Part shown: piece after piece, positions 12,761 through 23,615 of the stretch
How the letters are laid out: each line of letters opens with the position of its first letter
Numbering within the stretch: the stretch's first letter is position 1
NCBI GenBank assembly: GCA_032622095.1
Contig: CP136064.1
Location: forward strand, 175,040,247-175,104,246
Reading direction: 5' to 3'
Source of the DNA: Siphonodentalium dalli
Taxonomy: Eukaryota > Mollusca > Scaphopoda > Gadilida > Siphonodentaliidae
DNA length: 64,000 bases
Notes under the pieces: generated by a model
What the model saw: the letters and a program-made list of their open reading frames with translations, nothing else
Databases searched by the model: none
Told to the model about the DNA's origin: nothing
Made by a program: the position numbers and the translations under genes

Positions 12761-12991
12761 CCCTTTCAGTGCCAAGTCGGATTTTTGTATCAGCCCATAT
12801 TTCCTTGATCATTTTTCAAATTTATTGATTATAATAATGTGATACATTGATGGAAAGAGCTCTATCTAAGTCCGATTTTTGTATCAACCCATATTTCCTT
12901 GATCATTTTTCAAATTTAATGATTATAATAATGTGATACATTGATGGAAAGAGCCCTGATTGATTAAAAATCGGACTTGGCACTGAAAGGG
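12761..12991. mobile_element. piggyBac-like MITE (family G), TTAA target
   Basis: The element is bounded by TTAA at 12757-12760 and 12992-12995. Its terminal inverted repeats begin CCC (CCCTTTCAGTGCCAAGTCGG left; the right end is its reverse complement). TTAA duplication plus TIRs starting CCC is the signature of piggyBac elements. The interior holds a 94-bp direct duplication (units from about 12781 and 12875). There is no open frame, so it would need a transposase in trans. It sits exactly at the distal end of the minisatellite. Confidence 0.85.
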
Positions 12992-13374
12992 TTAACCCTT
13001 TCTGTTATGGGTGGATTAAAATTATCTCATTCAGTTATAAAAGTATACATTGGAACACTCTATTGTTCATTTTTGATGGGGTTTTTTAGGTAAAAAAAAG
13101 CAGACGACAGCCAGAAAACAGATAATACAATTAAGAGTAGAATGATTTATAGTCACTGGTGGGAACTATTATATTATAAGTTCAATAAACTACATGTGGA
13201 CGTTTGATGTTTGTTGAACTTATTATCTGAACATTTCCTAGTGAGTATTTTCAATTCCATTAACTATTACATGTGCTATGTGAGATATAGAAAAAGCTTC
13301 TTAAGAATCACCCGAACAGCAATGTTCAACATACGTTGAATGTCAGTTTCTCGCATTGGTATAGAAAGTGTTAA
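12992..13374 (+). mobile_element. MITE family H, copy H1 (TTAA-bounded)
   Basis: It begins TTAACCCTTTCTGTTATGGG, sharing its TTAA with the preceding family G element, and probably ends at ggtatagaaagtgttaa (about 13374), whose reverse complement resembles the start. Internal blocks aaaagcagacgacagccaga and the hairpin ataagttcaataaac / gttgaacttattatc match the copy at 60448-60617. The first boundary is clear; the second is approximate. Confidence 0.6.
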
Positions 13375-13444
13375 GATGGTGCTGAGGTGAGCAATTATTT
13401 CCAAGGGAGATGATTCTAATCTCAGAATAAAGTGACATGTTTTT

Positions 13445-13680
13445 TTAAAAGATGGATTATCTGTTTAAATAACAAAATTTATAGTTTCCTGAGTATAAAA
13501 TAATACGAATGAGTTGGCAATTCCTGCCCGGAAACGCTTCAATCAATTGATGTTGATTTTATTTCGAATATTTTATTATAAAATGAGATGATAAAGTTGC
13601 ACACTTCATTGGTCTATTTTTAGAACAGACCATGATTCAGGCGATACCATATATCGATAGAGATCATTAGGGTGTTACTA
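13445..13680 (-). repeat. Repeat family I, copy 1 (degraded, possibly coding-derived)
   Basis: About 230 bp aligns with 62770-63005: shared tttcctg-gtataaaat, aatcaattgatgttgattttattt, and cagaccatgattcaggcg against cagccatgaaacttcaggcg. Read on the minus strand, this copy has several stops where the other copy is open. That suggests decay of a formerly coding stretch. Confidence 0.5.
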
Positions 13681-14422
13681 TAGTTATGCTCCGAACGTCA
13701 AATGTCCCAGATTTATTGTTTGTATTCTTTTATTACATAGTTATAAGCGACAATGAGTCTAATTAACGTTTATTTGTGACAAAATTACACAATCAAATTT
13801 CTGGTCTCTGTTAGCTAAACAACCACACTTTTTTAGACAAGAAAATATCGAACTATTATCAATATTAATCGATAGAAGCATTTCCGGACAGGGGACTTCG
13901 ATTCATATCTAATATTGTATACCTCGGTAACTATATAACACATGTTTACAAAGAGATAGACTATCTTTAATAGAAACTAATATTTCTAAAAACTAAATTA
14001 AATCAAACTGTTGAATCCTTATGAAATCACACCAAAAAAGCTATAATGTTGTGATCTAGTACAGTCAATAGTTTATTAGTTCAAATATATTCACTTTGGT
14101 GAAGAACGTGGATATTTTTTGGAAAACCATGAAAGTGTCATTTTGAAGGAAGTGTCCAAAATTGCTTTAATAGTAAATTTTCCCACACAAAAATAAACAA
14201 ATACTTGCATAACTTAAGTGTTCTAGCTTTCTGATAAATCCACCGGTTTGAGGATTTAGCTTCAATTCATTATAGCAAACTGCGCCACCCCATGATATAC
14301 TATTCAATTGTGAAACAATACACTACACGAAATCCTACGTTCAAACTAAAATGTATTAGTGTACATGTCACGGATTGTCTTCCATTACTTATACAAGTAC
14401 GCAGTAGAATATTCTTCATCTG
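13681..14422. other. Unannotated AT-rich DNA
   Basis: No gene or repeat copy recognised. Confidence 0.5.
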
Positions 14423-14835
14423 GAGGGGTGTTCAGGAAATATAAGTAGACGTAAGACAGACGAACCTATAAATAAAGTGGCGACGGATTCCTAACTCATA
14501 GACGCGATATTGTCAGGTAACCATATGAATAATGTCCTATGTGGCCGTTTTACAGTCAGCTTGTTGAACTTAGTATACGAACAGTGCATGGTTATAGGGA
14601 ACTGCTCATCAATGGACATTTATAGTAAAGATTGGGTTAACCCTGCCTATACTAAATATTCATTGACGAGTAGTTCCCTAAGGAAATGTTCAGTCAATAA
14701 GTTCAACAAAATAGCCATTTTTGAAATTTATTGTCTGACAATTTCCCACCAAAAGAATATGTATCCTTAAGTGCATTGGCATTAGCTTTTCATCTGTATG
14801 TGGTCCGCTTTTATGTCCTGAATACCCCTCCAAAC
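14423..14835. mobile_element. Nested fold-back element
   Basis: Outer arms ggaggggtgttcaggaaata (14423 on) and its near reverse complement tatgtcctgaatacccctcc (to about 14832) enclose an inner palindrome at 14563-14707. The inner arms run gttgaacttagt ... tactaaat and meet at ggttaacc. The inner arms carry the family H end sequence (taaccctgcctatac, gttgaactta), so this looks like an inverted dimer of a family H-type MITE. The 86-aa frame across it is not considered a gene. Confidence 0.65.
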
Positions 14836-16033
14836 GAATAATATACCATCCCAATATATACTTTTATAAGTGGGAGAATCCATTTAGTAAAAAGGTTTAA
14901 TGCATAATGTTCTGAGTGAGTCATTTAGTTCAGAACTGAACGCTGATGCAGGGAGTGCTGTTATATGCTAAGTATCACGGTATCTGCCTCGATCTATGAA
15001 AAAAAAAAAATGAGCTCTTTTGCGTAATACTATTGTTAAAATTTGCCCCATTTGCTGCTAACAATAGTTTTTTTAATCGGCTTGCGAGTTTTGTTACGGG
15101 TATATGGTCCATTCAATCTCGATCATACACGATATGGATTGAACTTTTAATCATCTGACCAAACAGTTATTACGTTTCTATTAACAGATAAACGCATGAC
15201 GCATTCTGTTGAACATACACATTGTGTGCAATATAAATTGCACATATTATATATACATAAAGATAGATAATTCTCAACGACTCGGGCATTTCACTAGTTT
15301 GACAAACGAGTCTCCCAGTCAACAGACATATTTCCGGGTAGTATGCATGGCACATGGTCAATCACGAGATTGAAATAAACCGGCAGATATGGTTTCAATT
15401 TATGGAAGAGCTTATTTCCGAGCAAAGCGGGAATGGCCGAGTCGTAGACAAAGACAGATTGGTGTGTGGGCACAGAGGATCATATCACAAGTTATACCGA
15501 GCTTATCAAAGCTCCGCTCACCTGGCATTCATCTGCTAATAAAAATATCAGACATAGATTCAGAAAGTATTATATGCCAGTATTATGGTTTCAACTGTTT
15601 CAACGGTGTCCCAGATACTTTAGGTCAAAGGATCCACCGAGGGGCACCATATTCTAGATGTATGGATCAAGTTATTGTATAGTGCTGTGGCTGCATGATG
15701 GTCTGGCTATTGATGTGAATGGTCACGTATTGCAAACATACATGTATATGAGACGTATGCATGAGAAACGGTCTGTCAAAAAGATAAATTATTGTACTGT
15801 CTCGAAAACGCACATATTCAATGCAGTGCGTATATGCCAAACATGAGATCTGTTTCGGAGATGATGGTTATATCCAACCGTGCCAAATGAATGTAACCAA
15901 CCATTATTTCGATCAGCATGATACTCTATCCATATCTTCAATGACAATGAGTTTACGCGTATAGAGTCATGGAGTGATAGTTGGACACTATAGGAAGTTC
16001 CATCTGCATACATATAACGAGTAAATGCACGTG
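14836..16033. other. Unannotated interval
   Basis: Overlapping open frames of up to 97 aa occur at 15354-15682, but none shows a recognisable domain, start context or splice pair. An A-run lies at about 15000. Confidence 0.4.
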
Positions 16034-16199
16034 CAGTAACGCCCTAATTAATCGACTCCTTAACCACAGCAGAATTATGGGTAACTTTTCAGGATTTAGT
16101 CGGAAATATGGCTTGTTGCATTCATCGGAAAGCTCTCGATGAAAAGTTACCCATCATTCTGCTGTGGTTAAGGTGTCGATTATTTAGAGCATTACTGTA
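16034..16199. mobile_element. MITE family D, copy D1 (palindromic, mariner-like ends)
   Basis: Arms cagtaacgccctaattaatc and gattatttagagcattactg are inverted, with internal blocks cagcagaattatgggtaac and tttccgatg. Ends in this family are TA followed by CAGTAATGCTCTAA. A TA target with CAGT termini is typical of Tc1/mariner MITEs. The left arm is longer than the right here, so the copy is internally deleted. Confidence 0.75.
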
Positions 16200-16422
16200 T
16201 ATAGTCGTTGCCCTGTCATTGATGTATGGCAAAAATAAGAAAGACCCAAGAACAAATCCCCGGGGAACTCCTGTCGGAGACTTTCATAATCAGAAAAGGA
16301 GTTACCCGGTATAATACGTTGTACGTGCTCTATTGGAGAGACAATTGTTCAAGTTAAAGAGAAGATTCAGTTGGTTGTGAGACCGTGATATGAATCATAG
16401 CGATACTGATGTTATTAATGAC

Positions 16423-16601
16423 TACAGTAATGCTCTAATTAATCGACTCCTTAAACACATCAGAATTATGGGTAACTGTTCAGGATTTAGTCGGAAATAT
16501 GGCTTGTTGCCATTCAACAAGCCATATTTCCGACTAAATCCTGAAAAGTTACCCATAATTCTGCTGTGTTTGAGGAGTCGATTAATTAGAGCATTACTGT
16601 A
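16423..16601. mobile_element. MITE family D, copy D2
   Basis: tacagtaatgctctaattaa at the left and its reverse complement at the right frame a near-perfect hairpin of about 179 bp. The centre is ggcttgttgccattcaacaagcc, shortened relative to the 23.4 kb copy. Confidence 0.85.
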
Positions 16602-16689
16602 GCTGACACATTCAGGCTCAGTTCTGGAGCCTTTATTCAGTATCGAAGGGACCCATGGCCCATGTGTGCGCTTTGCATACTATTTTATA

Positions 16690-17110
16690 TACCGTATATA
16701 TAGATATAGATATTTATTATATACTTGCCCATGAATTATAAGGTTTTAGCAGTGAGATATAAGTGATATCCCACTAGTGAGTGATATCAGCTTGAAATTT
16801 TTGATGTATTGACATTCATTGGGGGCCATAGGCAAGTAACTAAAGTATATAATAAACAGAATATCCACACTTTTTCAGTGGATATGGGTTAAATCTCATT
16901 CGTGATGACAAAACATTTGAATTTCCGCTCGTGGCTAAAGCCACTCGTGGAAATTCAATGTTTTGTCATCACTCATGAGATATAACCCATATCCACTGAA
17001 AAAGTGTGGATATCCTCTATTTATTATATACTTGCCCATGAATTATAAGGTTTTAGCAGTGAGATATAAGTGATATCCCACTAGTGAGATATCGATATCT
17101 CACTGGTATT
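16690..17110. mobile_element. Family E fold-back with flanking direct repeats
   Basis: A hairpin at 16861-17013 has arms atatccacactttttcagtg ... and the reverse complement, with a centre at ctcgtggctaaagccactcg. It is flanked by direct copies of ttatatacttgcccatgaat plus ttttagcagtgagatataag (about 16720 and 17022). The right flank ends in gatatcgatatc. The repeated flanks suggest that the hairpin inserted into, or was captured by, a tandem repeat. Confidence 0.7.
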
Positions 17111-17204
17111 ATTACCAGCTCCATTGTGATTGATGTTTTTTTTTCCGATTCTCTGTTTATATCTACTTTGCTTCATTATTATGTGTTTTGTTTTTGGGCG
17201 TAAT

Positions 17205-17567
17205 GTGTCAACATGAAATTTATGATGTACTGACATTCATCGGGGCCATCGGCAAGTAACGAAAGTATATAATAAATACAAAATCTATACTTTTTGAGTG
17301 TTTTAAATATGGGACTATTTTTTTGGGCGTAATGTGTCAGCTTGAAATTTCTGATGTATTGACATTCATTGGGGGCCATAGGCAAGTAACTAAAGTATAT
17401 AATAAACAGAATATCAACACTTTTTCAGTGGATATGGGTTAAATCTCATTCGTGACGACAAAACATTTGAATGTCCACTCGTGGCTAAAGTCACTCGCGC
17501 GTGGAAATTCAATGTTTTGTCATCACTCATGAGATATAACCCATATCCACTGAAAAAGTGTGGATAT
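17205..17567. mobile_element. Family E fold-back, second copy
   Basis: Hairpin 17411-17567 repeats the arms and centre of the hairpin at 16861-17013 with a few substitutions (atatcaacac, gtcactcgcgcgtgg). The leader containing gacattcattgggggccata and ggcaagtaactaaagtatat is also duplicated, with a third, partial leader at 17220-17280. The arrangement is a local duplication of about 550 bp. Confidence 0.7.
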
Positions 17568-18075
17568 CCTCTATATATGTAACTTCAATAAAATTATCCT
17601 CGTGCAGATATGTTCATGTTGGATCTAAATATTTACATTGGTTCATATTGGACTTATTTTATTCTAGAATAATCCCATGGTGGACTTATACCCGTCATTC
17701 CGTTTGATGGCGCGGGCCACAATGAAAACGCATATATAAAGAGCGTTCTGGTTCTGCAACATATCATCGTGCAAATAGGTTCACATTGGACCTAAATATT
17801 GATATAGGTTCATATTGGACTTATTTGATTCTGAAATAGGATTATAATGAGCTTATTTTAAATTTGTGTATGTTATTTTAAATTTTAAATCAAAATTTTG
17901 AAAATTAACTCCGCGATGGTACCCCGATCACCACACCAAATTTGGTTGAAATCGGTTCAGCGGTCTGATGACGATGGCAATGATGATGCTGAGAACGATG
18001 ACGACGATGATTTCAACGACATGTATAGAAGCCATGACGATGAGAATTAAGATGACGAATACGACGATAACGAGC
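17568..18075. repeat. Two diverged ~160-bp repeats
   Basis: Units from about 17603 and 17766 share tcgtgca-atatgttca-gttgga-ctaaatatt and ggttcatattggacttattt. A related stretch lies at 25440-25606 (cgcgggccac-gtgaaaac). One TATAAAGAGCGTT motif lies at 17735-17747. Confidence 0.5.
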
Positions 18076-18415
18076 ATTGATCTCGACACAATAGGTAACG
18101 TTATTGATCTCGACATAATAGGTCAAGCTATATTGATCTCGACATAATAGGTCAAGCTATATTGATCTCGACATAATAGGTCAAGCTATATTGATCTCGA
18201 CATAATAGGTCAAGCTATATTGATCTCGACACAATAGGTAACGCCATTGATCTCGACATAATAGGTCAAGCTATATTGATCTCGACATAATAGGTCAAGC
18301 TATATTGATCTCGACATAATAGGCCAAGCTATATTGATCTCGACATAATAGGTCAAGCTATATTGATCTCGACATAATAGGTAACGCCATTGATCTCGAC
18401 ATAATAGGTCAAGCC
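18076..18415 (+). repeat. Tandem array of 27-29 bp units
   Basis: About twelve units of attgatctcgacataatagg followed by tcaagctat (29 bp) or taacgcc/taacgtt (27 bp). The short form appears at intervals between runs of four or five long ones, giving a simple higher-order pattern. Units are nearly identical, which indicates recent homogenisation. Confidence 0.95.
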
Positions 18416-19739
18416 ATCAAGATATATATAGGAGAAATTAGTCTGGAAGCTTGTAGACAACCAACCAGATGAGCTTCTATTTACGACAATCTGGTACAAT
18501 AAACATGATACAATATACTAATTGAGCACTGTCAGGAATAATGTCTAAATACAACGTCGTTCGTGTATGGTCGATGACCCCGGGGACGTCTTGATAGTGT
18601 AACGATACCAAAAACTCCTAAATATTATTAGTCGTGTGACCAAATTGATATTTGTCAGGGGCATGTGTTTGCGATTTCTTAAAAAAAGATATTCAACACG
18701 CAATTAAGTAGATGTATAGCGAGTACACCGAATAGAGGTATTATCTTGTTTCGAATAACTTAAATACTTGCAAATGTTAAGGGGGAAACGCAGGTTTTGC
18801 ATAAATCACAGTAAATCCAGCCAGAAATGCCAAGTGATTTTCAACAAAGAATTTCTCTGGATCTATCTGGTGAAAAATCTTGAATTTTACATATGATAAT
18901 TTTCATTATATATAGAATCAGAGCAATTATAAAGAGACAATAACAATAATGGATTTTAATACATTTGAGAGGTTGAAAATATTTGTTTCGTTTCTGTCCC
19001 TTTAGGTACCGAGAACTGCCAGAAAAATTTATAATTTCAAACAACATGTCAACCATCAAATAGCTTATTGTCTTGACTCCACGAGAGGAGGCTTCGTTTG
19101 TATCATAATGTTGAGTTAGCTTTTTAATTGCATATTATAGCATCATACCCCATGTATTATAATGAAGAATAAAGCAGTCACAAATATGCCAGCCCAATAA
19201 AATCAAATGTTCAAATGTGGTGCTGTCCACTCAAGCTGGGAGCAATCAACAGAAATTAGGCCACATTGTTAAGAGATATGGTGGTAAGATTTAACTTGGT
19301 TATGAACCCATAACCCAGAACTCAACTGAGCCCAATTTTTCAATGACCAACAAGCATGGCATGAAAATTCTCGATAATAAAAAAATATTTATGGTAGTTG
19401 TCTTTCTGAATGAAAATAATCATTTAATTTCATGAATCAATAAAAATTAAGTCTCCTCTCATGATCTTCAGATATGATATCATGTATATATGAAATGCAC
19501 TTTCGAAAAAAACTGTTTTACAGTAGTTCTCGGTACCTGAACACAGTGAAATTTTAAAGATTTTTCATGCCATAGAAGTAAAGTAAATGAGACTATAATC
19601 ATAACCAAATGTCCAATGGTTCTTATGTACGGTACCACAATAATATCTTGTACAAAAGTTCACAAAGATATTCCTGATAGATTTAGAGAAAATACATTTT
19701 GAAATACCAGGAAATTTTGGCAAAACATGCGTCTGACCC
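18416..19739. other. Unannotated AT-rich DNA
   Basis: No gene, exon or repeat copy recognised. Confidence 0.5.
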
Positions 19740-20241
19740 TTAAAGGCACGTGAGGCCTTAGTTGTCGAAAATATTCATATTTGTTCCAATCACCGTAAAC
19801 AGAAAAACATTAAAACGCATACAGTTTCGTTCATATATACCATGACCATCGCGTAAATAGCATGTTATCATAAAGATTTACTATATTTCACCTAAGCAAG
19901 AGCCTGATTGTGTTACAGAAGACAACACAATGCTGCTGGCTAATCACACACAAATGACATAAACGCTCTTTATTCGTTCCATATAAGGAATTCACCCACA
20001 AAGAACGCTCTTTATGTTTACCATCATAATATAAACAAACACCAGAAAAGTAACTTTTTATGCTTTTGTTTACATAACAATGGTCAAATATATGAAAATA
20101 ACATACTGTTTATGCGATATTTCTTATTTGTATACGGACAAAGTCTGTCTACATTTTGTTGTTCTTTCTGTTTGTGGCGGTTTTTGACGGGTGGAAATAT
20201 TTTCACAGGATACCCACCGCCAAGGCCAACCATACCTTTAA
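19740..20241 (+). mobile_element. MITE family A, copy A2
   Basis: TTAA at both ends; TIRs AAAGGCACGTGAGGCC and (right, reversed) AAAGGTATGGTTGGCC. The interior closely matches the 31.8-33.7 kb copies, which form a second subfamily of A. Confidence 0.85.
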
Positions 20242-21141
20242 CACCAACGGATGCCAACATATTTGAACGTATTAATACTGAATACATTCCCCAAGATAGT
20301 TGCCGCCCCCATCTTAATTCACACAAACAAATTATAACCTTTACTATCCTCGGGAGTCCATGCATAAACGATGGACTCTTAAATAGAAAGAAAAACAAAG
20401 AATTCGTGGAATGCGGGGGATACCGTTTGCATTTCTGTACAATGTTTTCAACTGCACATCGCCCTGTGTGTGCGAATTACTGAAGCTAACACGTTCAAGT
20501 TGCTGCATGCATTATAGCGGTTGAACTCAAGCATGCATCAACATCTTTTCAATAGATTGTTTATACGAATGCATTAGTCGTTGAATCTGAGTAGACCACC
20601 CGTCCGAATCCACCCGGACACGCATGAAAACGCACTGTCTATATATATATATATATATGCACTCCTTAAATATAACTACAGACACCGGCTCAAAATATGA
20701 GGCCATATATATGTCGTTTCATCCTGCATGCTTATATGCCTACGTGACATATATAGCGTCGGAGAGTTACAGACAGCGCATATGGTGTTTCTATGTGTTG
20801 GAGTTCGTAAAACGAGGGACACTACTTCATTTTGAAACATGGCTATGACGTCACCCTTTGTTCACCGATTCCAGTTTATAGGATAACGGATGGTTATTGT
20901 CGAGATCGTACATTATTTTGCAAACAACGATTCATTATTTTAATATCGGACGCTCAATATCCAATTTAATGAAATGTTATTTTGCTGCGGACGATTTCAT
21001 TTTATATGACATGCATGCAGTGAAGCGATTCGAATGCCCCACACTAAGGTCCATTAGGTCCATAAGGTCCATTAGGTTCTATTAGAACTTTAATTCTGAT
21101 TATGCTGCATTATTCTGATTAACCCTTCCTATACTAAAACG
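20242..21141. other. Unannotated interval
   Basis: A TA microsatellite lies at 20641-20658 and a short ggtccatta tandem at 21045-21085. The fragment ttaacccttcctatac at about 21119 resembles a family H end. No gene recognised. Confidence 0.45.
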
Positions 21142-21487
21142 TAAAGTGATGTGAAGCAGTCCGGTAGGGTGATATCAAATAGAAATTAAGAATAATCTTG
21201 CTTAAAGTTAGTTATTTGTTACGAATATGAATCCAAATTGACGATACACACCGTCATTCTTATACATTAATTTAATGCAATTACTCTGGATGGCGAAATC
21301 ATTTGTGTTAGATTATCGCCGATAGTTGAGTCCGAATCGAGATGTTTTCTATGGAGTGCTATGGTCAATTTCTTTGACATTTTCGGCGATGTTAGTAGAA
21401 TGCTACATTCCCTAGGTTGGCACAGCGCATGGGTACCAACTTGTCAATTTCACGCACCCGAACAAGTCCATAATATGTCTTTAACAT
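21142..21487 (+). repeat. Dispersed repeat family F, copy 3
   Basis: Same order of conserved blocks as the 0.8 kb copy, from gtgatgtgaagcagtccgg to cataatatgtctttaac. It lacks about 30 bp in the middle relative to the other two copies. Confidence 0.7.
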
Positions 21488-23398
21488 ATTATCTAAACAT
21501 TTTCATCAATAAACATGGCTACTTCTGCACTTTTATCTATATCTGCCACCTGCTGTTATCACCTTAACATTCCACCAAATTAATAATAGACCATTCCGAT
21601 GCATGTACACTTTTTAACTGACTGGGAGAATTTGGTATAGAAAGGGGTAACGCCGGGGACCGGGGACGTAGCTATTCCTCTACAATACATAGGGTAGCAA
21701 TTTGTGTTCTGATCCATATGATAGTCAAGTTTACGGATATTGTTAAAATCTAACTACGACTTGTAGCACCATTGATTGTGCACTACAATAGTATAGCGCT
21801 CTCGGGGCATAACATTCTCAAATGTTTCTATAGTGATGAACCCCCGAACAATCCCATGCACACTGGACATCACATATATGCCAATGCTTTAAAATAAATC
21901 TTTACCCAATATTTTCGCTGACCGTAACCCAGAGAATATATAATAACTTTCTGGTCAATTCCTGAAGCGACAGAAACCCCAATAAATAATGTGCCACCCG
22001 ACATCGGATCGGGTTGTGACCGCTAACTAATCGACGACTTGGACATGTACGCGTATATTTTGATATTCAATATGTTATTTTTTCTCAAAAGTTGCACTGG
22101 CTTTCTTCCTTCAGGCATGCATATCGACTCTACCAACTCGTTTGTTGGCTCATGCCATAGTTGTGAGTCGTTAATTACCCCTCCCCACCAACACACACAC
22201 ACTTTCTTTGAAGTACATCAGTACCCATTCGTCGCAATTATTATATATTCTTATCAATTAAATTCCCGAGTATATTTCATAAGAAATACGTAAACGTATC
22301 ATATTGACCAATCGTTGACTCGGCCGGAAACGATGACTATAGTGTGATCTCGATTGTTTCCGCATTCTTTGTATCGATTGTGATGTTCACACATTTATGG
22401 TTTTAAGTGCATACCTCACTATATATATATTTATTTCATAACCCCATTTCGTTCGACTGAGTTGGACATGTGATATCTAAGTTAAGTTCCGGTAATCGAA
22501 CACTGCATAACTCATCGCCAGACATAAGGGGGTATCCACACCAGCAGTGGCGCCTGCGTCCAGTCGTGGCTACCTTTAATGTGTGTTAGGACCATTTATC
22601 GCCAATCAAACCTGTCCTCGTGATAGCCACTAGTTGCTGATTCCTTCTGTGCCATTCCAATCAATCAGTCAACAGACATACGGTTTAATGAGAATAGAGA
22701 TACATTGTCACTGCATTTAAACATTAAACGTGCACCTTTTACGGTCGAATTCTCAATCGTATTTCTTACTGTAATTTAACCAGATATTAAACACATTGTT
22801 GCGCAATGTTGTTGCCATTAATTTTGCTATATATTAGTAGGCATTTGATAGTGGACCAACCGGCTAAGTGCAGTTTCGGCGAAATAAATTGATATCACCA
22901 TTATGAAAGAGATGAAATTGAACTCAACCATGCCTGGTTTTATACTACTCCATATCGTCGCGACTCTAGTATGGTGTCACCCCCATACCCTCTGAATACT
23001 GAGTACCAGCTAAAATAGAGGGGTGAATCCTGATGTGTTTCAGATAAGAACACAACCCATAGTCATTACATACTAATATGATAATTTTCACACAATTCCT
23101 GATGTAATGGTATATAATACTTTCAACATATCAAGATGTATATATGATACTTACATCAAAATATATGCCATTTTTGCTAAGAAACAATCAAATTTTGAAC
23201 AAATGGTGCTATAAAAACTGCGTATCAGCCTTGTTGTTGAGTCATGAATACCGGTTGAAATTGGCATATGTATCCCGAGTACCAGTTAACAGAGGGATGC
23301 TAATCATGAGTACCGCTTGTAAATGGCCTGAATCTCACGTACCAAAAGAGTGGGGTGACACCCTCCTATATAGACGCACTCGCGGCTGCAGATAGGTA
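21488..23398. other. Unannotated AT-rich DNA
   Basis: No gene recognised. Inverted phrases ggtgtcacccccatac (about 22975) and gtggggtgacaccc (about 23349) may bound a weak TIR element, but the match is only about 13 bp. Confidence 0.4.
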
Positions 23399-23615
23399 TA
23401 CAGTAATGCTCTAAGTAATCGACTTCTTAACTACAGCAGAATTATGGGTAACTTTTCAGAATTTAGTCGGAACTATGGCTTGTTGCCATTCATCGGAAAG
23501 CTCTCGGGGAGAGCTTTCCGATGAATGGCAACAAGCCATATTTCCGACTAAATCCTGAAAAGTTACCCATAATTCTGCTGTGGTTAAGAAGTCGATTACT
23601 TAGAGCATTACTGTA
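23399..23615. mobile_element. MITE family D, copy D3 (complete)
   Basis: A 217-bp hairpin running from tacagtaatgctctaagtaa to its reverse complement, centred on gctctcggggagagc. This is the longest family D copy, and arm-to-arm identity is very high. A full-length palindrome with TA-CAGT ends fits a mariner-type MITE. Confidence 0.9.

Noticed and set aside
7356-12812. Long open frames on both strands of the minisatellite (up to 222 aa plus, 286 aa minus) as repeat proteins
   Set aside because: They arise because a 54-bp unit is a multiple of three without stops on either strand. They break wherever 52-bp units occur, and both strands are equally open. No start context or splice signals support them.
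15354-15682. Overlapping plus-strand frames of 61-97 aa as a small gene
   Set aside because: Three frames overlap, none has a known domain, good start context or splice partner.
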